Below, piece by piece: positions 32,721-42,591 of a DNA stretch of 64,000 bases. The translations under genes and the position numbers were made by a program. The stretch covers positions 124,001-188,000 of the forward strand of contig NZ_JOAP01000005.1 of the NCBI RefSeq assembly GCF_000720475.1, given 5' to 3'. Each line of letters opens with the position of its first letter. Position 1 is the first letter of the stretch. A model generated the notes under the pieces. The model ran no database searches and was not told the DNA's origin. It saw only the letters and a list, made by a program, of their open reading frames with translations. This DNA comes from Streptomyces aureocirculatus (GTDB lineage: Bacteria; Actinomycetota; Actinomycetes; Streptomycetales; Streptomycetaceae).

Positions 32721-33574
32721 CCGCCGTGGACCTGCTCACCCGCGGTGAACTGACCGTACGCGGACAGATCCGGGAGGCCTCCAACGCGGTGCTCTACTGC
32801 ACGATCGCGTACGAGGAGCAGCGCGCCGCCTGTGTCTACAAACCCGTGGCCGGTGAGCGCCCCCTGTGGGACTTCCCCGACGGGACGCTCGCCCAGCGGG
32901 AGGTCGCCGCCTACGAGGTGTCCGAGGCCCTCGGCTGGGGGCTCGTGCCGCCCACCGTGCTGCGGGACGGGCCCTACGGCGAGGGCATGGTCCAGCTCTG
33001 GGTCGAGGCCGGGGACGCCGGCGAGGCCGACACCGACGCCCCAGCGGACGAGAGCGCCGTGGAATCCTCCGGGAAGCGGGCCGGTGCGGGCACCGAACTG
33101 CTCGCCCTCGTCGAGGGCGACGAGCCCGGTGACGGCTGGAAGGCCATCGGGTACGCCCAGGTGGAGGAGGGCCGCACGGCGCTGCTCGTGCACGCGGACG
33201 ACGCGCGACTGCGACGGCTCGCCGTGCTCGACGCCGTGATCAACAACGCGGACCGCAAGGGCGGACACCTCCTGGCCGGACACGACGGGCGGCTCTTCGG
33301 CATCGACCACGGCGTCACGTTCAACGTCGCGGACAAACTGCGCACGCTCCTGTGGGGCTGGGCCGGTGAGAAGCTGCCCGACGAGGCGGTGACGGCGCTC
33401 GAATCCCTGCGGGAGGCGCTCGCCGGCGGGGAACCGCTCGCCGAACGGCTCGGGGCACTGCTGACCGCCGCCGAGGTGGACGCGGTCCGTGAACGGGTCG
33501 CCGCGCTGCTCGCCACGGGACGGCATCCCGTGCCCTCGGGGGAGTGGCCGGCCATACCGTGGCCACCGGTGTAG
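32684..33574 (+). CDS. SCO1664 family protein (PI3/PI4-kinase-like fold)
   Basis: 296 residues from the ATG at 32684, preceded by GGAAGGA inside the DUF3090 gene; a 37-base overlap indicates translational coupling. Phosphatidylinositol-kinase-like motifs are present: lysine in [17 protein letters not shown], then the catalytic and metal loops [13 protein letters not shown] and [11 protein letters not shown]. This is the family named after SCO1664. Because bacteria of this group use inositol for mycothiol and phosphatidylinositol, and mshC follows directly, an inositol-linked phosphotransferase role is plausible but unproven. A segment of about 30 residues ([18 protein letters not shown]) is a variable insert. 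Confidence 0.9.
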   Translation: MSAPERIPAGSVTAVDLLTRGELTVRGQIREASNAVLYCTIAYEEQRAACVYKPVAGERPLWDFPDGTLAQREVAAYEVSEALGWGLVPPTVLRDGPYGEGMVQLWVEAGDAGEADTDAPADESAVESSGKRAGAGTELLALVEGDEPGDGWKAIGYAQVEEGRTALLVHADDARLRRLAVLDAVINNADRKGGHLLAGHDGRLFGIDHGVTFNVADKLRTLLWGWAGEKLPDEAVTALESLREALAGGEPLAERLGALLTAAEVDAVRERVAALLATGRHPVPSGEWPAIPWPPV

Positions 33575-33666
33575 GAGAGGCGCGCGAGTCGCTGCCCCCG
33601 CTGTGGGCAGCGCAAACCTGTCGAAGATCTCGTTGCCCCGGGTCGTATGTGGATGGCGCGTCCGGT

Positions 33667-33672
33667 TACGCT
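33667..33672 (+). promoter_or_regulatory. -10 box TACGCT for leaderless mshC
   Basis: TACGCT is 6 nt before the ATG at 33679, with no ribosome binding site. mshC may therefore have its own promoter besides read-through from the upstream operon. Confidence 0.6.
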
Positions 33673-33678
33673 CAAGGC

Positions 33679-34908
33679 ATGTATGCCTGGCCCGCTTCTG
33701 AGGTTCCCGCCCTGCCCGGCAAGGGCCGCGATCTCCGGATCCACGACACCGCGTCCGGTGGCCTCGTCACCCTGGACCCCGGTCCCGTCGCCCGCATCTA
33801 CGTCTGCGGCATCACTCCGTACGATGCGACCCACATAGGTCACGCGGCGACCTACAACGCGTTCGACCTCGTGCAACGCGTGTGGCTCGACACCAAGCGG
33901 CAGGTTCATTACGTGCAGAACGTGACGGACGTGGACGATCCGCTCCTGGAGCGGGCCAAGCGGGACGGCAAGGACTGGGCCGACCTCGCGGAGAGCGAGA
34001 CCGCGCTGTTCCGTGAGGACATGACCGCCCTGCGGCTGCTCCCGCCGCAGCAGTACGTCGGCGCCGTCGAGGCGATACCGGGCATCGTCCCGCTCGTCGA
34101 GCGGCTGCGGGACATGGGCGCCGCCTATGAGCTCGAAGGCGACGTCTACTTCTCCGTCGAGTCCGACCCGCACTTCGGCGAGGTGTCGGGGCTCGACGCC
34201 GCCGCCATGCGGCTGCTCTCCGCCGAGCGCGGCGGCGACCCGGACCGCGCGGGCAAGAAGAACCCGCTCGACCCGATGCTGTGGATGGCGGCCCGCGAGG
34301 GCGAGCCGAGCTGGGACGGCGCCTCCCTCGGCCGCGGCAGGCCCGGCTGGCACATCGAGTGCGTCGCGATCGCCCTCGACCACCTCGGCATGGGCTTCGA
34401 CGTGCAGGGCGGCGGCTCCGACCTGGTGTTCCCGCACCACGAGATGGGCGCGTCGCACGCGCAGGCCCTGACCGGCGAACACCCCTTCGCCAAGGCGTAC
34501 GTACACGCGGGGATGGTCGCTCTCGACGGCGCCAAGATGTCCAAGTCCAAGGGCAACCTGGTCTTCGTCTCCAAGCTGCGCCGCGACGGCGTGGACCCGG
34601 CCGCGATCCGCCTCGCGCTGCTCTCGCACCACTACCGCGCCGACTGGGAGTGGACCGACCAGGTACTCCAGGACGCCGTGGAGCGCCTCGCCCGCTGGCG
34701 CGCCGCCGTGTCCCGGCCCGACGGGCCCGCGGCCGAGACTCTCATCGCGGAGATCCGCGAGGCCCTCGCCGAGGACCTGGACGCGCCCGCCGCACTGGCC
34801 GCCGTCGACCGCTGGGCCGCCCGCCAGACCGCCGACGGCGGCACGGACGAGGGCGCCCCGGGAGTCGTGTCGCGCGCCGTGGACGCGCTGCTCGGCGTCG
34901 CGCTGTAG
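33679..34908 (+). CDS. mshC: MshC, cysteine:GlcN-Ins ligase (mycothiol biosynthesis)
   Basis: 409 residues, the MshC length and shorter than CysRS. Class I aminoacyl-tRNA synthetase motifs are present: zinc ligand C43 ([19 protein letters not shown] with HIGH at 52-55) and KMSKSKGN near residue 288. Zinc-site residues C and H appear in [15 protein letters not shown] and [10 protein letters not shown]. It joins cysteine to 1-D-myo-inosityl glucosamine to make the mycothiol precursor. [12 protein letters not shown] and the [10 protein letters not shown] start are MshC-specific rather than CysRS. It is the last gene of the phosphatase/DUF3090/kinase-like block. Confidence 0.97.
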   Translation: MYAWPASEVPALPGKGRDLRIHDTASGGLVTLDPGPVARIYVCGITPYDATHIGHAATYNAFDLVQRVWLDTKRQVHYVQNVTDVDDPLLERAKRDGKDWADLAESETALFREDMTALRLLPPQQYVGAVEAIPGIVPLVERLRDMGAAYELEGDVYFSVESDPHFGEVSGLDAAAMRLLSAERGGDPDRAGKKNPLDPMLWMAAREGEPSWDGASLGRGRPGWHIECVAIALDHLGMGFDVQGGGSDLVFPHHEMGASHAQALTGEHPFAKAYVHAGMVALDGAKMSKSKGNLVFVSKLRRDGVDPAAIRLALLSHHYRADWEWTDQVLQDAVERLARWRAAVSRPDGPAAETLIAEIREALAEDLDAPAALAAVDRWAARQTADGGTDEGAPGVVSRAVDALLGVAL

Positions 34909-34933
34909 GCCTCGCCCGGCAGGGACGTGAGAA

Positions 34934-34969
34934 GCGGCGCCGGACGGGAAGGACTCCGCCCGGCGCCGC
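34934..34969. terminator. Bidirectional terminator between mshC and the Q-rich gene
   Basis: GCGGCGCCGGACGG (34934-34947) pairs with CCGCCCGGCGCCGC (34956-34969), 14 bp with one mismatch, between converging genes. Confidence 0.75.
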
Positions 34970-35047
34970 GGTGTCGCGGGACGGCTCAGCCGCGGGTACG
35001 CGGCACCGGATGTGCCGCCATCGGTTGTGCCGTCACCGGACGGGCCG

Positions 35048-35671
35048 CTACCTGGTGATCACGATCGCGAGCAGCAGACCCGGGTTGTTGGTGTCGTAGT
35101 AGCCGATCACCGGCTGCCCGTACCCGAACGCCTCCTGTACCTGGTCGCGGGTGCGGTCGTCGGGGTTGATGTACACGCGCCACTCGCCGTCCACGTGCAG
35201 GTACAGCAGTGCGGCCTGGCCGGGGAGGGGCTGGACGACGTCCCAGAAGCTCTCGGCGACAGCGCCGGAGAGTGCCTGCGTGGAGATCTCGGGGGCCTGC
35301 GCCTGCGGGACCTGCTGCTGCCCGAACTGCTGGAGCAACTGCTGGAACGGCTGCTGCTGGCCGAGCTGTTGCATCTGCTGGCGCAGTTGCGGGGGGATCT
35401 GCTGCATCTGCTGCTGGCCGGGCTGCCCCTGCTGGCCCGGGAACTGCTGCTGTCCCTGCTGGCCGGGGAACTGCTGCTGGCCGATCTGGCCCTGCTGACC
35501 GATCTGCCGCTGCTGGCCCTGCTGCCCGATCTGGCCTTGCTGCCCGATCTGGCCCTGCTGCGGAGGCGCGGTGCTCGGGCCCTGCTGGTGCTGCTGCTGG
35601 CCGTAGCCCTGCTGCTGTCCGTACTGCTGGCCCTGCTGGCCCTGCTGACTCATCTGCGGGGTGGTGCTCAT
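35048..35671 (-). CDS. Glutamine-rich, prion-like protein sharing a C-terminal domain with the adjacent protease
   Basis: 207 residues from the ATG at 35671. Residues 1-125 contain 62 glutamines, in GQQ, GQIGQQ and FPGQQ units, a low-complexity composition typical of prion-like or phase-separating segments. Residues about 131-207 form an ordered domain: ESFWDVVQPLPG, YLHVDGEWRVYINPDD, QVQEAFGYGQPVIGYYD, LLLAIVITR. The same blocks end the subtilisin-like protease encoded 68 bases upstream. There is no signal peptide. It is the distal gene of a two-gene operon and is likely a partner, regulator or substrate of that protease; this is inferred from the shared domain. Confidence 0.85.
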   Translation of the reverse strand: MSTTPQMSQQGQQGQQYGQQQGYGQQQHQQGPSTAPPQQGQIGQQGQIGQQGQQRQIGQQGQIGQQQFPGQQGQQQFPGQQGQPGQQQMQQIPPQLRQQMQQLGQQQPFQQLLQQFGQQQVPQAQAPEISTQALSGAVAESFWDVVQPLPGQAALLYLHVDGEWRVYINPDDRTRDQVQEAFGYGQPVIGYYDTNNPGLLLAIVITR

Positions 35672-35739
35672 GCGGGTGCCACCTTCCGTCAATGGTCGGT
35701 CGTTGATGTCTTCCTTCGGTGCGTTCCGACGCGCGTGGT

Positions 35740-37494
35740 TCAGCCCGTGACGACCAGGCCCACGACCTCCTCGTCCGAGAACCACACGCGTACGTCGGGT
35801 GCGCCTCCGCCGAAGGCGGCGTGCACCGCATGGCGGATCTCGGGCGTGGGATTGTTCAGGTTCCGCCACTCACCGGCCACGTACAGACGCAGCCGCGGCG
35901 GCAGTTCGGGCGGGTACGGGATCAGTTCGTCCCAGTAGCGTTCGGCGCGGCCCGAACCCACCGCCGACGGCAGCAGCTTGGTGACCGCCGCCTTGATGTC
36001 GGGGCGGTTGCCGATCCGCTGGGAGGCGGGACGGCCCGGCGCGTCCTGCTGGGGCGAGCCGGTGGCCCGCAGCAGCGCGCGCGCCCGTGACGACGTCATC
36101 GGCTGCTGGCCCGCGGCCTTGAGCATGCCCTGGAGCGCGGCGACGGCGCCGGCGACGACCGGGGACGCCGATGAGGTGCCGGAGAACGTGTCCGTGTACC
36201 AGGCGATCTCGTCCACGCCGCCCTGCAGATCGCCCGGCTGGTTCCAGAAGCCGCCGGTGGTCGTGGTCTCGCGGCCCCAGCCCTGGGCGTCCACGCGCGC
36301 ACCGTAGTTGGAGAACGCGAGCCGCGAGCGGTCCGGGCCGTGGTCGCGGCCGTGGGTGCCGGGCGGCGGTGCGCCCGCGCCCACAAGGACGGCGTCGGAC
36401 GACGGATTGGAGGGGTTGAACGGGTTGCGCCACCACGACGGGAACTCGTCGGGACGGCGCTCGTACACCGCGTCGTCAAGGGACTCCGACCCGTTGCCCG
36501 CGGCGCCGACCACGATGACGCCCTTCGCCGTCGCGTAGCGCACCGCGGCGAAGTCGTCCGGCCACCATTCGAGGGCGATGTACCCCTTCTGGTCGTCGCG
36601 CGCCTCGAACTCGCACTTCGGACCAGGACGGTGCAGTTGGACGAGGATGACGTCGCCCGGCGCGAGCCGGTCCGCCGCGGCGTGGATGGTCGCCGCCGTG
36701 CCGGACGGCATGAAGGACGCGGCCGCCGTCGCGGTGTCCGGCGCGATGCCGGTGATGCCGAACGTGTTGCGGTCACCGGCGATGACGCCGAGCACGGCGG
36801 TGCCGTGGTTGCGCCAGGCGAGGTCCTGGACGGGTGTCCCGATCACGACGCCGGCGAGCTTCGCCGTCAAGTCCTCGTGGCTGAGCTGCCAGGCGCCCTC
36901 GATGTCGATGACGGTCACGCCGTCGCCGCCACCGCCGAGCCGCTGCCAGGCCCAGTACGCGTCCACGCCCTCGGGCGCCGGGCGCAGATAGCCCTGCCGG
37001 CCGCTGAAGTCCGGTGTGACGGGCATGCCCTCCTTGCGGCGCCGGGTCTCGTCCGGCTCGCCGGTGCTGCCCTCATGCCCGGCCCGGCCGAGCGTGGCGG
37101 GCACGGCGCCCGGTTTCACGTACGCGGTGTCGATGCCCGGCAGCGCGGCCATCCGCGCGCGCAGTTCGTCGGCGCGGTCCTCGCCGCCCCGCACCCGGTA
37201 GAAGAGCGCCAGGTCGGGTACGTCGTCCGCCTGCTCGGGCATGGCTGCCCGGAGCCGGTCCTCGCTGCCGAACAGCGGCTCCAGGGTGAGTTGTTCATCA
37301 GTCAGGAACATGTTCAGGGCGGTCACGTCGGAGCCCGTGGCCGAGCGGACGCCCTGCTCCTGGGCGCGCAGTTGGGCCTCGGGCCGGGCCACGAGAATGA
37401 GCTCCTGCTCGGCGCCACGGTAGGTGAACCCCGCGCCGTCGGGTCCCGGGCCGCTGCCCCCGGGGTCGCTGCCCCGCTGCACCTGGTCGGTCAT
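35740..37494 (-). CDS. S8 (subtilisin-like) serine peptidase with N-terminal prodomain and C-terminal shared domain
   Basis: 584 residues from the ATG at 37494. There is no signal peptide, so it is probably cytoplasmic. Residues about 22-132 look like a prodomain or regulatory domain (FTYRGAEQELILVARPEAQL...GIDTAYVKPGA). A charged linker (about 140-157) leads to the peptidase domain with catalytic D197 (VIDIEG), H230 (RNHGTAVLGVIAG), oxyanion N334 (GAAGNGS) and nucleophile S441 (FSGTSSASP). Residues 518-584 (RYWDELIPYPP...YVAGEWRNLNNP...AAFGGG...VVGLVVTG) match the C-terminal domain of the Q-rich protein encoded downstream. An intracellular regulated protease with an adaptor domain is the best reading. 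Confidence 0.9.
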   Translation of the reverse strand: MTDQVQRGSDPGGSGPGPDGAGFTYRGAEQELILVARPEAQLRAQEQGVRSATGSDVTALNMFLTDEQLTLEPLFGSEDRLRAAMPEQADDVPDLALFYRVRGGEDRADELRARMAALPGIDTAYVKPGAVPATLGRAGHEGSTGEPDETRRRKEGMPVTPDFSGRQGYLRPAPEGVDAYWAWQRLGGGGDGVTVIDIEGAWQLSHEDLTAKLAGVVIGTPVQDLAWRNHGTAVLGVIAGDRNTFGITGIAPDTATAAASFMPSGTAATIHAAADRLAPGDVILVQLHRPGPKCEFEARDDQKGYIALEWWPDDFAAVRYATAKGVIVVGAAGNGSESLDDAVYERRPDEFPSWWRNPFNPSNPSSDAVLVGAGAPPPGTHGRDHGPDRSRLAFSNYGARVDAQGWGRETTTTGGFWNQPGDLQGGVDEIAWYTDTFSGTSSASPVVAGAVAALQGMLKAAGQQPMTSSRARALLRATGSPQQDAPGRPASQRIGNRPDIKAAVTKLLPSAVGSGRAERYWDELIPYPPELPPRLRLYVAGEWRNLNNPTPEIRHAVHAAFGGGAPDVRVWFSDEEVVGLVVTG

Positions 37495-37715
37495 CGCTCC
37501 ACCGCTCCCTTCGGTCCCGCGTCCCGCCTGCCTTCCGGTCGCTGCACACCCTGCTACCGCCGCGCCCACTCGTCCAGACCCTTTTCGCCCAACAGAGTTT
37601 GAAATCAAGTTGAGTTGGGAAACGTGTGCAATTCATCAAGAAACCCGTGTCACGCCTCATACCGGCCAAAGGCGTGCGGGGCGGTTGTGTTGAGCTGAGC
37701 CTTGGGCAACGAGAA

Positions 37716-37743
37716 GGGGCGACACCCTCGCGGGTGTCGCCCC
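37716..37743. terminator. Strong hairpin downstream of parJ
   Basis: GGGGCGACACCC (37716-37727) pairs perfectly with GGGTGTCGCCCC (37732-37743), 12 bp with a 4-nt loop. On the minus strand it is followed by TTCTCGTT. It separates parJ from the S8 peptidase operon. Confidence 0.85.
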
Positions 37744-37774
37744 TGTGTGCCTCGGCCGACGTGCCGTGCCCCGG

Positions 37775-37930
37775 GCCGGGCCGGGCCGGGCTTGGCCTTG
37801 GTCCTGGCCCTGGGCCGGGCCTCGGTTCGGGCCTTGGCCCTGGCCGTGGGTCGGGCCTTGGTCCTGGCCTCGGTTCAGCCTCGCTTCGGGCCCTGCTTCT
37901 GGCCCGGGGTCGGGAGCCTGTCCCGGTCTC
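37775..37930. repeat. Degenerate GGCCTTGGTCCTGGCC simple-sequence repeat
   Basis: About ten degenerate 12-18 nt units (GGCCTTGGTCCTGG, GGCCTCGGTTCGGG) fill the gap after parJ. The remainder of 37495-38008 carries the terminator at 37716 and an AT-rich patch near 37595-37640 that may hold the S8 gene promoter. No gene is supported there. Confidence 0.7.
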
Positions 37931-38008
37931 GTCCGGGCTGTGGTTCCGGCTGGGCCGGATCGTATGCCGGGGGGCGGGCCGGGGGAGGGCGTCGTGTGCT
38001 CCCCCGGG

Positions 38009-39574
38009 CTAGTCCTCGGAGGAATCTCCTGACGAGGAATCGTCGGTCGCGGCCTCACTCCGGCCACGGTCCGCGCCGCCGGTGTCGTTCGCGCTGCCGC
38101 TGCCGCTGCCACCGTCTGCGCTGCTGCTGCCGCCGTCCGCGCCGCTGCCGCCGTCCGCGCCGCTGTCGCTTTCCGCGCCGCTGTCGCTGCCGCCGTCCGC
38201 GCTGGTGCTGCCGCCGTCCGCGCCGCCGCTGCTGTCACCGCCCGCGCTGCTGCCGCTGTCGCCGCCGCTGCCGACGTCGCTCGCGCCGCCGCTGTCGTTG
38301 CTGCCGGTGCCGTTTTCGGCGTCCTCCCGGGCGTTCTTGCCGGAGGCCTTGCCCGGTCCGTCCGGCCTGTCCGGTCCGTCCGAGCTGTTCGGTCCGTCCG
38401 GACCGCCCAGTGCCGGGGTGCCGGAATCCTGGCTCGGCGCGGCATCGGTACCGGCGGCGGGCCGTGCGTCAGCGTCCTCGGTGCCCTCCGCGTCGGCGGA
38501 GGCGTCACCGGGCGCGGAACCCGCACGCGGGTCGCCGCCCGCGCCCCCGGCCGAGGCATCCGTACCCGCCCCGGGTCGCGGCTGCGGCTTCGGAGGGCGG
38601 GTGCGGTCGCTCGGGGCGTCGCGCAGATAGGCCGCACCCTCGCCGCCGTCCGTGGCATGCCCGCCCAACTGGCCGGGCCCGCCCACGGACCCCGGGCCGC
38701 CCGGACCCGAGCCCGCGACCTGGCCGGGCCCGCCGCCGTCACGCCGCCGGAGATACCGCTCGAACTCCCGCGCGATGGCTTCGCCGGACGCCTCCGGAAG
38801 CTCCGCGGTGTCCCGCGCCTCCTCCAGGGACTGGACGTACTCGGCGACCTCGCTGTCCTCGGCGGCGAGCTGGTCGACGCCCAACTGCCAGGCGCGCGCG
38901 TCCTCCGCCAGCTCGCCCAGCGGGATCCTGAGGTCGATCAGGTCCTCCAGGCGGTTGAGGAGCGCGAGCGTCGCCTTCGGGTTCGGCGGCTGCGAGACGT
39001 AGTGCGGCACGGCCGCCCACAGGCTGACCGCAGGGACGCCCGCGTGCGTGCACGCCTCCTGGAGAATGCCGACGATGCCCGTCGGGCCCTCGTACTTGGT
39101 CTCCTCCAGGTCCATGGTGCGCGCCAGATCCGCGTCCGATGTGACGCCGCTGACCGGGACCGGACGGGTGTGCGGTGTGTCACCGAGCAGCGCGCCCATG
39201 ATCACGACCAGCTCCACGCCCAGCTCGTGGGCGAAGCCGAGCAGTTCGTTGCAGAACGAACGCCAGCGCATGGACGGCTCGATGCCCCGCACCAGGACGA
39301 GGTCCCGCGGCTTCGCACCGCCGACGCGGACCACCGAGAGCCGGGTCGTCGGCCAGGTGATCTTCCGCACACCGCCGTCGAGCCACACCGTGGGACGGTT
39401 GACCTGGAAGTCGTAGTAGTCCTCGGCGTCCAGCGCCGCGAACACCTCGCCCTTCCACTCCTTGTCGAGATGCGCGACCGCGGTGGAGGCGGCGTCGCCG
39501 GCGTCGTTCCAGCCCTCGAACGCGGCCACCATGACCGGGTCGATCAGCTCGGGTACCCCCTCGAGCTCGATCAC
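38009..39574 (-). CDS. parJ: PAC2 family protein ParJ with very long acidic tail
   Basis: 521 residues from the GTG at 39574, with GGAAGGAGG upstream. Residues 1-285 are the PAC2 domain (MIELEGVPELIDPVMVAAFEGWNDAGDAAS, GALLGDTPHTRPVPV, GPTGIVGILQEACTHAGVPAVSLWAAVPHYV). PAC2 is the fold of eukaryotic proteasome-assembly chaperones. From memory the S. coelicolor orthologue SCO1662 is ParJ, which binds ParA and influences chromosome segregation during sporulation; Rv2125 is the mycobacterial relative. Residues about 290-521 are a disordered Gly/Ser/Asp/Ala tail (DGGSDSGAESDSGADGG) that nearly doubles the protein and is far longer than I expect for the family. Confidence 0.9.
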   Translation of the reverse strand: MIELEGVPELIDPVMVAAFEGWNDAGDAASTAVAHLDKEWKGEVFAALDAEDYYDFQVNRPTVWLDGGVRKITWPTTRLSVVRVGGAKPRDLVLVRGIEPSMRWRSFCNELLGFAHELGVELVVIMGALLGDTPHTRPVPVSGVTSDADLARTMDLEETKYEGPTGIVGILQEACTHAGVPAVSLWAAVPHYVSQPPNPKATLALLNRLEDLIDLRIPLGELAEDARAWQLGVDQLAAEDSEVAEYVQSLEEARDTAELPEASGEAIAREFERYLRRRDGGGPGQVAGSGPGGPGSVGGPGQLGGHATDGGEGAAYLRDAPSDRTRPPKPQPRPGAGTDASAGGAGGDPRAGSAPGDASADAEGTEDADARPAAGTDAAPSQDSGTPALGGPDGPNSSDGPDRPDGPGKASGKNAREDAENGTGSNDSGGASDVGSGGDSGSSAGGDSSGGADGGSTSADGGSDSGAESDSGADGGSGADGGSSSADGGSGSGSANDTGGADRGRSEAATDDSSSGDSSED

Positions 39575-39794
39575 CCAGGCCTCCTTCCGACGTTCTCCTC
39601 ATAAGTACGCCCCAACCTTACGGCGTCCCGCGGGGCCCTCCGCAGCCCCCCGGCGGCGCCGAGTGCCGGGATCACTGCCCAGGTCAACTGCCCGTCACGC
39701 ATGCTTCACAAGGTGAAGCGCAGCCACTGCTCCACGCTCGCGACGTGCACCGTCGCCCAGGCCCCGCCACCGCCGCCGTCGCCGAGCAGGAGGT

Positions 39795-40535
39795 TCAGCC
39801 GAAGCGTTCGATCCTGATCCTGTCCACCGGCTGGCCGCCGTCCACCAGGAGCCGTGAGGCGTGCTCGGCGAAACCGTTGGAGCCGCAGATGTACGCCTCC
39901 CAGCCGCCGTCGGGCTGCCCGGCCCCCAGGTGAGGGGCCAAGTGCCCGGCGTTCAGGCGGCCTTCGGTACGGGTGAGGACGGCCGTGGTCTCGTCGCCGT
40001 ACTCGTCCGCGTAGATCAGATCCGTACGGGTGCGTGCAGAGACGATCAGGCGCAGCGGCACGGTCAGACCCGCGCGGCGGTGGTGGCGGATCATCGACAT
40101 CAGCGGTACGACGCCGGAGCCCGCCCCGAGCAGCAGCGCGGGCCGGTCACCGGGCCAGGCGAAGAAACCGGACAGCGGGCCGCGCACCTCCACGGTGTCG
40201 CCGACGCACGCGACGGTGTGCAGATGCCCGGACACCTCGCCGCCCGGCGCGTGGTCGAGGGTCAGCTCGATCTCGCCGCTCTCGTCGGGCGCGGACGCCA
40301 GCGAGTAGTGGCGTTGGGCGACGTACCCGTCCGGCGCGGTGAGCCGCAGCATCAGGTGCTGGCCCGGCAGGTGGCCCTGCCAGTCGGGCACCTTGAGCCG
40401 GAACGTCGAGGCGGCGGGCGTCTCGCGGCGGATCTCCGTGATGAGGGCGGGCTGCCACAGGGACGCCGATCGGCTGCTCACGGCGATGCGGCCGGGGACG
40501 GCGAAGGCGGTCGGGGGCACGAAGGACCTGTCCAT
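39795..40535 (-). CDS. FAD/NAD-binding ferredoxin-reductase-like oxidoreductase
   Basis: 246 residues. An FAD-binding barrel (QRHYSLASAPDE, the RxYS motif) is followed by an NAD(P) domain with ALLLGAGSGVVPLMSMIRH and the C-terminal YICGSNGFAEHASRLL. There is no iron-sulfur domain, so it is a flavin-only reductase of the ferredoxin-NADP+ reductase superfamily. The start is 4 bases after the sulfite-oxidase-like gene stop; the two probably form an electron-transfer pair, with this protein passing electrons from NAD(P)H to the molybdopterin protein. Confidence 0.92.
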   Translation of the reverse strand: MDRSFVPPTAFAVPGRIAVSSRSASLWQPALITEIRRETPAASTFRLKVPDWQGHLPGQHLMLRLTAPDGYVAQRHYSLASAPDESGEIELTLDHAPGGEVSGHLHTVACVGDTVEVRGPLSGFFAWPGDRPALLLGAGSGVVPLMSMIRHHRRAGLTVPLRLIVSARTRTDLIYADEYGDETTAVLTRTEGRLNAGHLAPHLGAGQPDGGWEAYICGSNGFAEHASRLLVDGGQPVDRIRIERFG

Positions 40536-40539
40536 GGGC

Positions 40540-41153
<614 letters not shown>

Positions 41154-41157
<4 letters not shown>

Positions 41158-42512
41158 GTGCTGACGTTTTTTCCGGTCAGGTTCTCGGGGGTGGTGCGGG
41201 GGCGGGGGAGCGGGGCGCCCACCGCGTCGCGCAGACCGCGGACGGCCTGGCGCTCGTCGACGGTACGCAGGGTCCACTCGCGCATCAGGACGCGGCCGTC
41301 CACGACGGTGTCGCGCACGTCGGCGGCGCCGGCGGCGTACGCGAGTGTCGAGTACGGGTCGTGCGGGGGCGCCAGGTGCGGGCGGTCCAGGCCGACGACG
41401 ACCAGGTCGGCGCGTTTGCCCGGCTCCAGGGAACCGAGCTGCTCGCCGAGCCCGAGGGCCCGCGCGGACTCGATGGTGGCCATCCGTACGGCCTGCTCGG
41501 CCCCCACGGCCGTCGGATCGCCGCCCGCCTTGTGCACGAGCGCGGCCATCCGCACCGCGCCGAGCAGGTCGAGCGTGTTGGAGCTCACCGCGCCGTCCGT
41601 GCCCAGGCCCACGGTGACGCCCGCCGCCGTCAGATCCGGCACCCGCGCTATGCCGCAGCCCAGCTTGAGGTTGGACACCGGGCAGTGCGCGACTGCCGTG
41701 CCCGTGCGGGCGAGCGCCGTGATCTCGGCGTCGGTCAGGTCGACGGCGTGCGCGAGGAGGGTGTCCGGGCCGAGCACGCCGAGCGAGTCGAGGAGTTCGA
41801 CGGGCCGCATGCCGTGCAGCTCGGTGACGGTCGCCACCTCGGTGCTGTTCTCGGCGGCGTGCAGGTGCAGCAGCGCGCCGTGCGCGCGGGCCAGCGAGGC
41901 GATCGCGGTGAGCTGCTCGGGCGCCAGGGTGTACGCGGAGTGGGCGAACACCACCGGCCGGGTGCCCGGCGCCGGGGTGCGGGCGGCCAGGTGGGCGTCG
42001 GCCCAGCCGAGCCGGTCCGCGTAGGGGCGGCCGTCCGGCGGCTCCGGGACATCCATGAACGTCGGCCCCGTCAGCAGCCGCCACCCGGCCGCGCGGGCCA
42101 CCTCCTCGGCCGCCTCATGGAACCAGTACATGTCAAGGGCGGCCGTCACCCCGCCGCGTATGGACTCCGCGATCGCCGCCCGGATGCCCGCCGCGACCGT
42201 CTCGGGGGAGAGCAGCTCGGCCTCGCGAGGGATGACGCGCTCCAGGAAGCCCTGGAGCGTCAGGTCGTCGGCGGAGCCGCGCAGCAGCGTCATCGCCAGG
42301 TGCGTGTGCGTGTTGATGAGGCCCGGCAGGACCAGACACCCGCGCGCGTCGATCTCCTCGGTCGCCGTGTACGCGGCACGCAGCCGCGCCGCGGGGCCGA
42401 CCTCGACGATCTCACCGGCACGCACGGCGACCGCGCCGTCGGGGACGACGGTGCCGGACGCGTCGACGGTGAGGACGTCGCCGCCGTGGACGAGGAGATC
42501 AAGGGGAAGCAT
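41154..42512 (-). CDS. Amidohydrolase, MTA/SAH deaminase-like
   Basis: 452 residues. It is an amidohydrolase of the SsnA/TrzN/MtaD group: metal ligands HTH in GLINTHTHLAMT (about residue 68), His in LHLHAAENSTEV and FAHSAYTL, Asp in GLGTDGAVSSNTLDLLGA, and the C-terminal GSLEPGKRADLVVV. Members hydrolytically deaminate 5'-methylthioadenosine, S-adenosylhomocysteine, 5'-deoxyadenosine or guanine-like substrates. The adjacent nucleoside phosphorylase suggests a deaminate-then-phosphorolyse purine salvage route. Other family members deaminate aminofutalosine, so the substrate is uncertain. Confidence 0.9.
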
Positions 42513-42591
42513 GCGTTCCGTTCCATGTGGAGGGGGCCGAGGCCGCTACCAGGGGCTGCGCCTCAAGGGGTGATGACGGTGCGGGGGACGG

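Noticed and set aside
37657..38742. Out-of-frame continuation of parJ through the GGCCTTGG repeats
   Set aside because: The minus-strand frame is Arg/Pro/Gln low complexity without any domain, while the parJ frame ends at a normal stop followed by a perfect terminator. No evidence of programmed frameshifting was seen.
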